In this document: positions 27,079 to 34,965 of the stretch, in pieces
Position numbering within the stretch: the first letter of the stretch is position 1
How the letters are laid out: each line of letters starts with the position of its first letter
Assembly: GCF_000189255.1 (NCBI RefSeq)
Contig: NZ_AEVS01000077.1
Location: forward strand, 1-64,000
Source: Vibrio brasiliensis LMG 20546
Lineage (GTDB): Bacteria; Pseudomonadota; Gammaproteobacteria; Enterobacterales; Vibrionaceae
Direction: 5' to 3'
DNA length: 64,000 nucleotides
Position numbers and translations under genes: made by a program
The notes under the pieces: generated by a model
What the model saw: the letters and a program-made list of their open reading frames with translations, nothing else
Told to the model about the DNA's origin: nothing
The model's database searches: none

Positions 27079-28185
27079 CTAATATCCGGTTAACTCCATA
27101 TAGCCACTGCCTGAATGAGAGCCTTTGATGATAACCGGACCTTCCCAGTATGGCACTGAAAGCGGCATCCTGGCGTGTGGATTGAGCGCCGAAACCGTGA
27201 GTTCGATTTGATGGTCGGGGAGAGAGAGCTGCCACTCGGTTGGGTAAGGGCGCCCCTCGATTTGAGTTTGTTTGGTTGCTTGCAAGCGAATATCCTGCTG
27301 CTCAACGGTTTCGCCCGAGCCATCTTTGTACATCAATTTTGCGTGCGAGTAATTGGCTTGTCCGGTTTTTGAATCTCGTAGCTGGAAGACCACCAGACTG
27401 GTTTCCTCATTCAGTCTGAGCGCAAACCAATCCCAGCCTTGTTGCGAGTCAAGCAGGAACTGTGAACTCCACTCGCGATCTATCCAGCCCTTACCTGTGA
27501 CCTGATGGGTTTCACCATCAATGGTGACTTGACCGGAGACATCAATAAACGGTTGGCTGTAGTAATACGAGGCAACCTGCCCATCGGCACTCTTAGTGCT
27601 GAAGCCTTGTTGCCCTTGTTTCTGATAGGGTGCACTGCTGGTCAGTGTGAGTGAGTAGCCAAACTGTTGCGAATCGACGTTGAGTGTCGCGGGGAAGAGG
27701 TCTGCACTGGAAGAGGTCCACTGCCAGTCGTCGAGATAAACACGAAATGGAGAGACATCGACGCCCGCGAGTTGGCGTTGATCTCGAGACCATTTTTCAT
27801 CGGCGTAATGAGTGTCCTGAGCAGTGACAGCACTATGAGCCATATAAATCTGTTGGCTTTGCCAGACGGTTTTGTTCTCTTCGGCGTCATTTTGCGTTGG
27901 AGATGCAGCAAAGCGGAACTGCGTCCATTGCACACCGAGTGCATTACCCTCTTCATCGGTTAAGTTGGCGGTTAAGTACCACCATTCATGACGAAAGTCG
28001 CTATGCGCCTTATGGTCAGCAGGAAAGCTAATCCCGACCCCGGGCAATACAGGTGTAAAGTCCTGAACATTGGCCTGACTATCACCAAGTAGTGAGCCCA
28101 TATTTTGTGGTGTTGTCTCTTCACAACCAAGCAGATACAAGGTGGTCAGGATTAGGATTGCGGCTGGTAACACTCGATTCATCAC
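27079..28185 (-). CDS. attH: AttH-like lipoprotein, lipocalin/CrtC-like fold
   Basis: A 368-residue predicted lipoprotein: MMNRVLPAAILILTTLYLLGC ends in the lipobox LLGC. The mature part is of the AttH/CrtC-like (hydroxyneurosporene-synthase-like, lipocalin-related) type, with HSDFRHEWWYLTANL, RVYLDDWQW and GWIDREWSSQF, the tryptophan-rich strands typical of the family. Such proteins work with ABC transporters of the AttEFGH type, whose cargo is not firmly known. Its start overlaps the permease stop by four bases, so it ends an attE-attFG-attH operon. Confidence 0.88.
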   Translation of the reverse strand: MMNRVLPAAILILTTLYLLGCEETTPQNMGSLLGDSQANVQDFTPVLPGVGISFPADHKAHSDFRHEWWYLTANLTDEEGNALGVQWTQFRFAASPTQNDAEENKTVWQSQQIYMAHSAVTAQDTHYADEKWSRDQRQLAGVDVSPFRVYLDDWQWTSSSADLFPATLNVDSQQFGYSLTLTSSAPYQKQGQQGFSTKSADGQVASYYYSQPFIDVSGQVTIDGETHQVTGKGWIDREWSSQFLLDSQQGWDWFALRLNEETSLVVFQLRDSKTGQANYSHAKLMYKDGSGETVEQQDIRLQATKQTQIEGRPYPTEWQLSLPDHQIELTVSALNPHARMPLSVPYWEGPVIIKGSHSGSGYMELTGY

Positions 28186-30665
28186 AGTACCTCGCTCTGT
28201 AAGCTGGATACCACTGGTCTGCTAACCAAACGCCATAGTGGAATCAGAGTCGCTATGACCGCGACCAGGATGGTAATTGTGGCGATAGTCAGGGCATCAC
28301 TCCAGCTCCATAGGTAGTTCAGGCTCCAGCCAAAAGCACGTAAGGTAACGATATCCGTCAGAACGTAGCCAACCATCGCACCTAATGGTAAAGCGATAAT
28401 CAGAGTAAAAGTGACCAAGGCTACGATTTGCCCAATCACCATTGCCATCAGTTTGCGGCGACTAACCCCCAGAGCATATAGTCGGGCAATCGCCGCTTTA
28501 CGTGCGTCGAGCAGCATAAAGCAGGCACTAAAGAGCCCAATAACCGCGACCAACAAGGTCACACCATTAAGGGCACGGGTAATAGCAAATGTCTGTGAGA
28601 AGATCTCCAGAGCGATAGACTTGATTTGTGCCTGATCGTAGAGCTGACTCGGATGCAGATTGAGCTGAGTGCGCAACTGGTCATAAACCTTTTGCTTGTC
28701 CCCCGAAACTTTCATTCCCAGGCTGGTGGGTAAATCAGTAAAGCCACTCTGTTGCCACAATTGGGGAGAGAGTAAGATTTCGCCATTCGGGGAGCCGTAA
28801 TCATGGAAAATTGCTCCGACAGTGAGCGTTTTTCCCGGTAGTACAGTATCGAGCCTGAGTTTACTTTGTAATGTCAGTCCAAGTTTTACGGCGGTTGGTT
28901 CGCTGATAGCGATCAACTCGCCCTGATAAAAACGGGACCAGAAGTTACTGACGTGCGACTGGAACACCATCGTCTGCTCTAAGGTATCTCTATCTTTGGT
29001 GCCCAGTTGGGTCGGTAACCCTTGTACATTCACGTCGACATAATATTGCTTATAGACTTTCTCGACGCTGTCAAACTGCTCCAGTGCTTGCTCTACGTTC
29101 GCCATGTCTCCCTGTGCCGGACTAACGTAAATATCCGCATGCAGCCTTTGTTCAAGCCACTGTTTCAGGGTGGATTCGAAGCTGCCAACCAGAGTATTCA
29201 TGCCCATATTGGCGGTGATCGCGAGCAGCAGTGCCATCATTGCCAGTGAGAGAGGAGAGATCAGCTCGCGCAGCTCAGCAAACAGGTACTGCATCAGGCC
29301 GGATGTGGTACGTTGCTCACTCCAGTTGGCCAGTACTCTGAGTGTTTTTGGCAGATACAGCGGAATGGAGATAATGAGTACACCAAGCCACGCCATGGTC
29401 AATCTATGATGGACACTGAGCCATAACCCTGCCAGTGCCAAAACCGTCAGTACGACACCTATCGCTAAAAGCTGATTTTCATTCGAGGCTTCCGGTGCTT
29501 GATAAAAGCCGCCATGGGATGAAAGCGGCTGGCGTATGCGCTGCTTAAAGTGTTGCCAGCAAGCGACAAGCGTCGCGGCGAACGTCAGCAATAACGCCTG
29601 CATCCACCATTGCCACTGCCAGCTTCCGGGTAGTAGTGTCGCCCCATAAAGTTGTTCCAGAGTCAGGGCAACGGTTGGGTGGAGCCATTGACTTAACTGC
29701 ATACCTAACACAAAGCCCAGCGAAGCGCCGAGAGTAACCAGAACAGCCAGTTCGACTAACAAGGCAGAGAAGAGGTTAGTTGGCGCTACCCCCGCTTGTT
29801 GGAGCTGCACTAACAGCCGATTACGTTTAAGTAAGCTGTACTTCACACCGTTGTAAGCGATAAACAGACCGACCAGAAATGCCAGCAGACTCATCGCGGT
29901 CAGGTTTAGGTGGAAGCTGTCGGTCAGTGAGCCAAGGTCGGTGCTTTGGTTATTCACTACCCACTGCCCCTGCTCACCGATCAGGCTGTGCCATTGGGCT
30001 TGTGTGCCCTGATGACTAAATACCGCGATATAGCTCAACTGTCCCTGTTTATTCAGTAGCTGTTGAGCGAAGCCGATATCCATCAGCATTCGGCTTCCCA
30101 GCTGCCAATCATCAGGCAGGGCAACAACTTTGGTTCTGATATTGTCGAGAGTCAGAAACTCTATCTCGCCAAGGTTACGATGTTGGGACTGACTCATCAT
30201 CACGATGGGCTCTCCTGCCAGAAGTTGTGGCAGTGGAAGGGCGCTGTTGAAAAGGGAGATTTGATGATGGTCGTTGCTCGGATAACGCGCTCTGGAAGAG
30301 AGGGCAGCAATCAGCTCGCTACCTTGTATTGACCAGCGACGGCCTTGTTCGTCTCTTACCCGCCCTTCAATCACAGGAAGTGCTGCACTCAGCCCGTTTT
30401 GTCTCAGGGTGAAGTAAAGGGACTCCGGTAAATAGTTGTGACCTGCTGATGGAATAACGAGATTCGTTGCCTGCGCGCTGAGCTGCTCTGTGGATTCTGC
30501 ATAGCTGCGCTTAGCATTAAGGTTAATGGCCTGAACAGCGACAAACAGGGTGACCGCGAGTACGATACCAAGCAAAATAGCCGCTGCTTGCAATGGTGCC
30601 TGTCGATAATGGGCGGCAAACAAGTGGAGTGAGAGTCGGGTATGACTGAAACTAATTTGCTTCAT
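28182..30665 (-). CDS. AttF/AttG-like fused FtsX-type ABC permease
   Basis: An 827-residue permease when started at 30665 (MKQISFSHTRL), inside the end of the ATPase gene (14-base overlap). It has about ten membrane segments in two FtsX-like halves: one near residues 20-40 and 250-420, the second near 460-500 and 690-820 (AITRALNGVTLLVAVIGLFSACFMLLDARKAAIARLYALGVSRRKL). A large extracytoplasmic domain lies in each half. This is the MacB/LolCE-type mechanotransducing layout, with AttF and AttG in one chain. Its partners are the ATPase upstream and the AttH lipoprotein downstream. Confidence 0.9.
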   Translation of the reverse strand: MKQISFSHTRLSLHLFAAHYRQAPLQAAAILLGIVLAVTLFVAVQAINLNAKRSYAESTEQLSAQATNLVIPSAGHNYLPESLYFTLRQNGLSAALPVIEGRVRDEQGRRWSIQGSELIAALSSRARYPSNDHHQISLFNSALPLPQLLAGEPIVMMSQSQHRNLGEIEFLTLDNIRTKVVALPDDWQLGSRMLMDIGFAQQLLNKQGQLSYIAVFSHQGTQAQWHSLIGEQGQWVVNNQSTDLGSLTDSFHLNLTAMSLLAFLVGLFIAYNGVKYSLLKRNRLLVQLQQAGVAPTNLFSALLVELAVLVTLGASLGFVLGMQLSQWLHPTVALTLEQLYGATLLPGSWQWQWWMQALLLTFAATLVACWQHFKQRIRQPLSSHGGFYQAPEASNENQLLAIGVVLTVLALAGLWLSVHHRLTMAWLGVLIISIPLYLPKTLRVLANWSEQRTTSGLMQYLFAELRELISPLSLAMMALLLAITANMGMNTLVGSFESTLKQWLEQRLHADIYVSPAQGDMANVEQALEQFDSVEKVYKQYYVDVNVQGLPTQLGTKDRDTLEQTMVFQSHVSNFWSRFYQGELIAISEPTAVKLGLTLQSKLRLDTVLPGKTLTVGAIFHDYGSPNGEILLSPQLWQQSGFTDLPTSLGMKVSGDKQKVYDQLRTQLNLHPSQLYDQAQIKSIALEIFSQTFAITRALNGVTLLVAVIGLFSACFMLLDARKAAIARLYALGVSRRKLMAMVIGQIVALVTFTLIIALPLGAMVGYVLTDIVTLRAFGWSLNYLWSWSDALTIATITILVAVIATLIPLWRLVSRPVVSSLQSEVL

Positions 30666-31371
30666 AGCGCAGCTCATAGATTTGCTGCTCATCAGCAGAG
30701 TGACCGTTATGCAGATAGCCGTTATTTAAGCGAAGTTGGGTGTGCATAAAGCCAGCGCACTCTGGGCTGTGAGTGACCAGTAGCACTGCAGTATTGCCCT
30801 GAGTCGTGATCTCGCTGAGCAGCTTCATCACTTCCAAACCGGCGTTCTGGTCAAGGTTACCGGTGGGTTCATCGGCCAGCAGCAGCTTAGGCTTATGGGC
30901 CAATGCGCGAGCTATCGCGACCCTTTGTTGTTGGCCGCCAGATAAGGCAGAGACATGTCGGTCTAGTAGCTGATTGATCTCTAAAGTCTCGACCAGATAG
31001 TCGCACCACCTGTTCCATTTTTGCTGATTCAAATGAAGAGGAAAGGCGATATTCTGTTTAACGTTGAGCGGCGTTAACAGATTGAATTGTTGGAAGATAA
31101 CTCCAAGTTTCTGATGGCGAAACTGACTCCATTGTGGATCTTTCCAGTTTGAAACGTTGTCGCCATCCAGACATAGCTGACCCGCAGAAAGTGGCTCAAA
31201 GCCGGCGATGACATTGAGCAGCGTGCTTTTCCCGCTGCCACTCGCGCCCGTTAATGCAACACTAGCCCCTGTCGCTAAGGTAAAGTCGACCTCTTCCAGA
31301 ACACGGTGGATCTCCTTGCCATCAACAAAGCTTTTACTGGCACCTTTAAGTGCGACGATTGGACTTTCCAT
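30652..31371 (-). CDS. attE: AttE-like ABC ATPase (LolD/MacB type)
   Basis: An ATP-binding protein of 239 residues. Walker A is GASGSGKST, the Q-loop FQQFNLL, the signature LSGGQQQRVAIARAL, Walker B LLLADEPTGNLD and the H-loop LVTHS. The DEPTGNLD variant and FtsX-type partner place it in the LolD/MacB group, which moves lipids or drives envelope work rather than solute import. The ATG at 31371 has AGGA seven bases upstream; the in-frame ATG at 31386 has almost none. First gene of the attE-attFG-attH operon. Confidence 0.9.
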   Translation of the reverse strand: MESPIVALKGASKSFVDGKEIHRVLEEVDFTLATGASVALTGASGSGKSTLLNVIAGFEPLSAGQLCLDGDNVSNWKDPQWSQFRHQKLGVIFQQFNLLTPLNVKQNIAFPLHLNQQKWNRWCDYLVETLEINQLLDRHVSALSGGQQQRVAIARALAHKPKLLLADEPTGNLDQNAGLEVMKLLSEITTQGNTAVLLVTHSPECAGFMHTQLRLNNGYLHNGHSADEQQIYELRYEAN

Positions 31372-31541
31372 TTCCTGTTCCTGCATCTCGGAGAGTGCTA
31401 CTTTTGGCAGCTATCCTTGTTTTAAGTTCTATCAAATTTTAGACAAGGCGTTGAACAAAGACCGTTATTTTTCGCCAATTGTTAGTCACTTATACGTAAA
31501 AAGCAGGAAAAGGATTTATGGCTTTGCTTAAATGCAGATAC

Positions 31542-31569
31542 AAAAAAGCTCGAGTCAGGCTCGAGCTTT
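31542..31569. terminator. terminator downstream of DUF3297 gene
   Basis: AAAGCTCGAG and CTCGAGCTTT form a perfect 10-bp stem with a 5-base loop. The six A bases just before it on the + strand become the T-run for leftward transcription from the DUF3297 gene. Confidence 0.88.
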
Positions 31570-31591
31570 ATAGTGTAAATCTTGGTTCAGC

Positions 31592-31837
31592 TTAAACGTA
31601 GTAAGCTTCTACTTCGCCTTTAAGTTGAATAAGCATAGGGTTACCGTAACGGTCCTTTGCTTTTGGCGAAGCGACTTTAATCCAACCTTCGCTAACGCAG
31701 TACTCTTCAACGTCAGTACGCTCTTTACCTTTGAAACGAATACCGATTTGGTGATCGAAGCACTCTTTCACAAAGAAAGGGCTACGTGGGTTACCTGATA
31801 GGCGATCTGGAAGAGCTGGTTTAGCTGTATCTGTCAT
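31592..31837 (-). CDS. DUF3297-family protein
   Basis: An 81-residue soluble protein of the DUF3297 family, marked by PALPDRLSGNPRSPFFVKE near the start, IGIRFKGKERTDVEEYCVSEGW in the middle and RYGNPMLIQLKGEVEAYY at the end. Function unknown; it is widely conserved in proteobacteria as a single gene. It is divergent from the YcaO cluster 300 bases away and most likely unrelated to it. Confidence 0.88.
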   Translation of the reverse strand: MTDTAKPALPDRLSGNPRSPFFVKECFDHQIGIRFKGKERTDVEEYCVSEGWIKVASPKAKDRYGNPMLIQLKGEVEAYYV

Positions 31838-32135
31838 GTTTGTGACCTTGAAGTCCGTAAAAAAAGTGCGTTATTGTAGTCAGTCGAAAATCTTCAATCA
31901 AGAAGTCTTGAACGTTTTGCAGCGAAATTGATGTCATTGCCCTCAATAGGCCGAAACAATGAATACTTAACTTCCCCCTCTCTTTGTTTCCGGCTAGTTA
32001 TCTCTAATAGATACTTATTAACCATAAATTACTTAACCTTTTATTCTTCGAACCATAACCTTGCCCGTGAACCAAGAGGGAAGTGAATCATCGCTGTGCC
32101 TTCCTTTTAACCCGCAATCTGATAGGGGTATATAT
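31838..32135. promoter_or_regulatory. AT-rich spacer upstream of the peptide/YcaO operon
   Basis: About 300 bases separate DUF3297 and the peptide gene. It must hold both divergent promoters. It is AT-rich between 31970 and 32050, with the word ACTTAAC repeated, but no -35/-10 pair is good enough to call. No other small frame here has a ribosome binding site. Confidence 0.45.
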
Positions 32136-32264
32136 ATGGGCAAGAAACGTTCTGAAATCAACCAACCCGATGATCCAACGGAAGGAGTAACAATTAGTTT
32201 TGATTTATCAGAGGTACGAAGAAGCAGTAAGGAACGCGATTTCATTGCGTTCTTAATTCAGTAA
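32136..32264 (+). CDS. candidate RiPP precursor peptide (42 residues)
   Basis: A 42-residue, cysteine-free peptide gene just upstream of a YcaO gene. It starts at ATG 32136 with AGGGG seven bases upstream; the same frame is open from 32061, but that longer form has no ribosome binding site. The N-terminal third is charged (MGKKRSEINQPDDP). Then comes GVTISFDLSEVRRSSKERD and a hydrophobic end FIAFLIQ. Serines and threonines (S6, T15, T19, S21, S25, S30, S31) are possible modification sites. There is no GG or other double-glycine leader motif. It lies 27 bases before the YcaO start, in the position RiPP precursors take. It could instead be a small regulatory or accessory peptide. No known precursor family is recognised. 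Confidence 0.6.
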   Translation: MGKKRSEINQPDDPTEGVTISFDLSEVRRSSKERDFIAFLIQ

Positions 32265-32291
32265 GCAAGGGTTCAAGGCGAGGAGTAGAGT

Positions 32292-33449
32292 ATGGATTTG
32301 GTGCCTGTGGAGCGCGAGTATCCGATTCATCAAGCGGTTGAAAATATGAAGAAGTGGCTTACGCAAAATGGTATCCGTTCCTCGATTGACGGCATTAATC
32401 ATGAATGTATTGCTAATGTAGAACTCACAACGCTGGCAGGATTGCCCCTAGCGACTGGCTCTGGAAAGGGAATCTGGGCTGTTGCGGGGGCATACTTCGA
32501 AGCGTTCGAACATATGATGTTAGAGCATCACTTTATCTCATCCCATAGTGAAGTCTTATCGCTAGATAGCTGGCTTTCGTCCAATCAAGTGCCTCACCAA
32601 TGTATTTTTGCACAAGCGCTCAGGGAGTATCCGAGCGAACTGGTTAAGTTGATACACTATCAATCCTTTTACTCTTCTGACTCCTATCTAATCCCCGATA
32701 TTCTGGTGAATCCTTTCTATCACAAGCCTCTCAAGAACAGTGAAGCGATCGCTTTTCTGAAGAGGTATTCCTCGAACAGCGGTTGGGCGTCAGGTTCGAG
32801 TTTTAAAGAAACGGTATTGCATGGAGCGAATGAAGTGATAGAGCGCCATTATTTAAGTGAGCTCTATAAGCAGTTGATTGGTTACACTGAATGCACAGGT
32901 GAATTTATCCGTATTCTACCTCCACGCGATCTGGTGAAGAAATACAAGCCGTATCTGGAGGCTGTCTCTCCCTTAACGGTGATTTTATCGGAAACAAAAT
33001 TTGGCTGTTATTTTTGTATGTGTTTTCAGGAGTCTCGAATGAGTCCAATCGCTATGCGGGCTGCTGGTATCTCTTATTCTAAATATCATGCCATAGAGAG
33101 AGCGATTTCAGAATTAGCGCAATGCATGGACAGGTTTGATGTGGGTGAACTGAGGCAAGATACCGCGACGGCTAAGTTTCTCAACAGCTATGAAAAGCTG
33201 ACTCCTATTGCTGCTCTATCAGAGTTAAGTGGGCTTGATAGTGTGGATTTATCCTATTTGCAGCCTGAGCTACGTTCGTTTGATGAGCATTTTTACAACT
33301 TGGTCGACTCGGTTAGGACTCAGGGTTATGATCTGCTGACACGCACCGCTTTTGGCCAGAACAATATCTGGCTTACCTCGACATACATCCCCGGTCTTGA
33401 ACGCTTCAACATCATAGACAAAGGCATCTCAGTGACGCCTCTGGGATAG
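32292..33449 (+). CDS. YcaO-domain peptide-modifying enzyme
   Basis: A 385-residue YcaO protein. The ATP/Mg-binding segments of the superfamily are all there: SGKG at 57-60 followed by ExxE at 70/73; E181-V-I-E184 in LHGANEVIERHYLSE; and R270-AIS-E274-LA-Q277. The PGLE element (YIPGLERF) is at 367-372. YcaO enzymes activate a peptide-bond oxygen with ATP to make azolines, thioamides or amidines. The C-terminus is VTPLG and lacks the PxPxP tail of many azoline-forming members. A CYFCMC stretch at 239-244 is unusual. It is not fused to an E1-like or TfuA partner and none is nearby. AGGAG lies six bases before the ATG. The third gene begins two bases after its stop. Confidence 0.88.
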   Translation: MDLVPVEREYPIHQAVENMKKWLTQNGIRSSIDGINHECIANVELTTLAGLPLATGSGKGIWAVAGAYFEAFEHMMLEHHFISSHSEVLSLDSWLSSNQVPHQCIFAQALREYPSELVKLIHYQSFYSSDSYLIPDILVNPFYHKPLKNSEAIAFLKRYSSNSGWASGSSFKETVLHGANEVIERHYLSELYKQLIGYTECTGEFIRILPPRDLVKKYKPYLEAVSPLTVILSETKFGCYFCMCFQESRMSPIAMRAAGISYSKYHAIERAISELAQCMDRFDVGELRQDTATAKFLNSYEKLTPIAALSELSGLDSVDLSYLQPELRSFDEHFYNLVDSVRTQGYDLLTRTAFGQNNIWLTSTYIPGLERFNIIDKGISVTPLG

Positions 33450-33451
33450 CG

Positions 33452-34930
33452 ATGATGGCAAACTCTCTGAAGTATCTAGTATTGTTTCTTGTCTTGCTGG
33501 GACTCAAACTCAACCTTGTGCTGCCATCTTATCTGATTGGTAAGGTGATCAATCAGGTTTCCCAGTCAGTCTCACTTCTTGGTGCAGAACACCTTCTGGT
33601 CTATCTTTTGCTCTCCACTCTGGTGACGGTTATCGTCTCTCCGTTTTTTACTTATTTCTTCGAGCAAGCGATACAGCAAAACGTAGAAAGCAAGTCTAAG
33701 TCCTTGTTCAGTCAGTTGATTCGTAAACCATTTGGCCATTTTAAGCAATTAGAGGTTGGCTCTCTGGCAAGCCAATTTGAGCGCGGAATTGGGTCATATG
33801 AGAAGTTTGTCAACCTGAGTGTTTCTCGTGGGGTGCCATTGACGATTGAGCTATTGGTATTGAGCGGTGCTTTAGTCATGTTTTGTGGCTGGCTGACCTT
33901 TGGAATGGCAGCATTCATCCTTGTGGTGGCAGCCATTCTCAAGACTTTAATCATCCAGTTAAGGCGACCACACATCGCCAGAGTGAATAGTGCAGAAGAT
34001 GAAATACTGGATCAGGTCGTGAATGTGTTTTCTGGTATTCGCACTATTCAGGCCAATCGTGTTGAACGGTTCTTTGAACATCGATTAGCTCCCTATTTTG
34101 AGCATTATAGGCAAGCGACAGTATCTCTGGCTGTCAGTCGAAGTCTTTTTGATGGTGTCGCTGTTACAACCATCAGTGTCATGTCTCTGGCCATTATTGT
34201 CTTGTTCGTCACGCACTTGATTCCGAGCAAGCTTTCGGATGCGGGGACTCTTGTTACTGCTCTCTTATTATCGTCGAGTGTTACGCGCTCTTTCACTGGT
34301 TTACTGGATGTGTACCGACTGCTGGATCAAAGCCGTGAGGACTTTTCCGGGCTCAAACAGATCCTCGACCAAAACACTGTAACAACGTCCCCGAGCGAAC
34401 TCATGAGCTGTGTAACTGATGAGCTAAACTTGCCAGATATTCATACCATTGCTGTTGTCGGTGAAAGTGGTCGTGGTAAAACAATATTGCTTGATACTCT
34501 TTCTGGGTTGCTTACTTCAGAGTCAATATGCCATTTTTCCACCGGATACCTTGAGCAAAATAACTTCATCTTTTCTGGTAGCGTGTATGACAATTTGACC
34601 TTAGGTAAAGAGGTTGATCGTAACTGGTTAGAGCGGAAGCTGGCGGGTGTTGGTCTGGAAAAAAGATTAACAATTGACTCTCATCTGCAAGGAAATGGCG
34701 AGAACCTGAGTGGTGGAGAAAAGCGCAGACTCTGCTTTTTGAGAGCCTATATTCAGTCCCCACAACTCTTGCTATTGGATGAGCCAACTTCAGGACTTGA
34801 TAGCGAAAGTGAGCAGTCACTATGGACAATGATTTTTGACAGCTTATCGGCTGAAACAAAAATGGTGGTAGTGACTCATGATGAGAGTAATCTGCATCGT
34901 TTCGACAAGGTTATTCGATTAGAAGAGTGA
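33452..34930 (+). CDS. fused permease-ATPase ABC exporter of the YcaO operon
   Basis: A 492-residue half-transporter. Its N-terminal 290 residues hold about five or six membrane segments (near 5-30, 47-70, 130-170, 235-258, 265-285). The ATPase domain has Walker A GESGRGKT (337-344), Q-loop Gln369, signature LSGGEKRR (419-426), Walker B LLLLDEPTSGLD (439-450) and the H-loop histidine at 476. It is shorter than usual (about 570-600). There is no N-terminal C39 peptidase domain, so it would export but not trim a peptide. It begins two bases after the YcaO stop, so one operon. The probable cargo is the modified product of the 42-residue peptide; self-protection is a second possibility. Confidence 0.88.
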   Translation: MMANSLKYLVLFLVLLGLKLNLVLPSYLIGKVINQVSQSVSLLGAEHLLVYLLLSTLVTVIVSPFFTYFFEQAIQQNVESKSKSLFSQLIRKPFGHFKQLEVGSLASQFERGIGSYEKFVNLSVSRGVPLTIELLVLSGALVMFCGWLTFGMAAFILVVAAILKTLIIQLRRPHIARVNSAEDEILDQVVNVFSGIRTIQANRVERFFEHRLAPYFEHYRQATVSLAVSRSLFDGVAVTTISVMSLAIIVLFVTHLIPSKLSDAGTLVTALLLSSSVTRSFTGLLDVYRLLDQSREDFSGLKQILDQNTVTTSPSELMSCVTDELNLPDIHTIAVVGESGRGKTILLDTLSGLLTSESICHFSTGYLEQNNFIFSGSVYDNLTLGKEVDRNWLERKLAGVGLEKRLTIDSHLQGNGENLSGGEKRRLCFLRAYIQSPQLLLLDEPTSGLDSESEQSLWTMIFDSLSAETKMVVVTHDESNLHRFDKVIRLEE

Positions 34931-34934
34931 GTTA

Positions 34935-34954
34935 GGAGTGAGGCGGGTCACTCC
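34935..34954. terminator. possible terminator at the end of the YcaO operon
   Basis: GGAGTGA and TCACTCC make a 7-bp stem with a 6-base loop, four bases after the exporter stop. The following CTTATAACT is only modestly T-rich, so the call is tentative. It lies between convergent genes. Confidence 0.5.
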
Positions 34955-34965
34955 CTTATAACTCG

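Noticed and set aside
31592-31837. DUF3297 gene as part of the YcaO system
   Set aside because: It is on the opposite strand with its own terminator and is a broadly conserved single gene in proteobacteria.
32061-32135. N-terminal extension of the peptide gene to give a 67-residue form
   Set aside because: No ribosome binding site precedes 32061, whereas AGGGG lies seven bases before the ATG at 32136.
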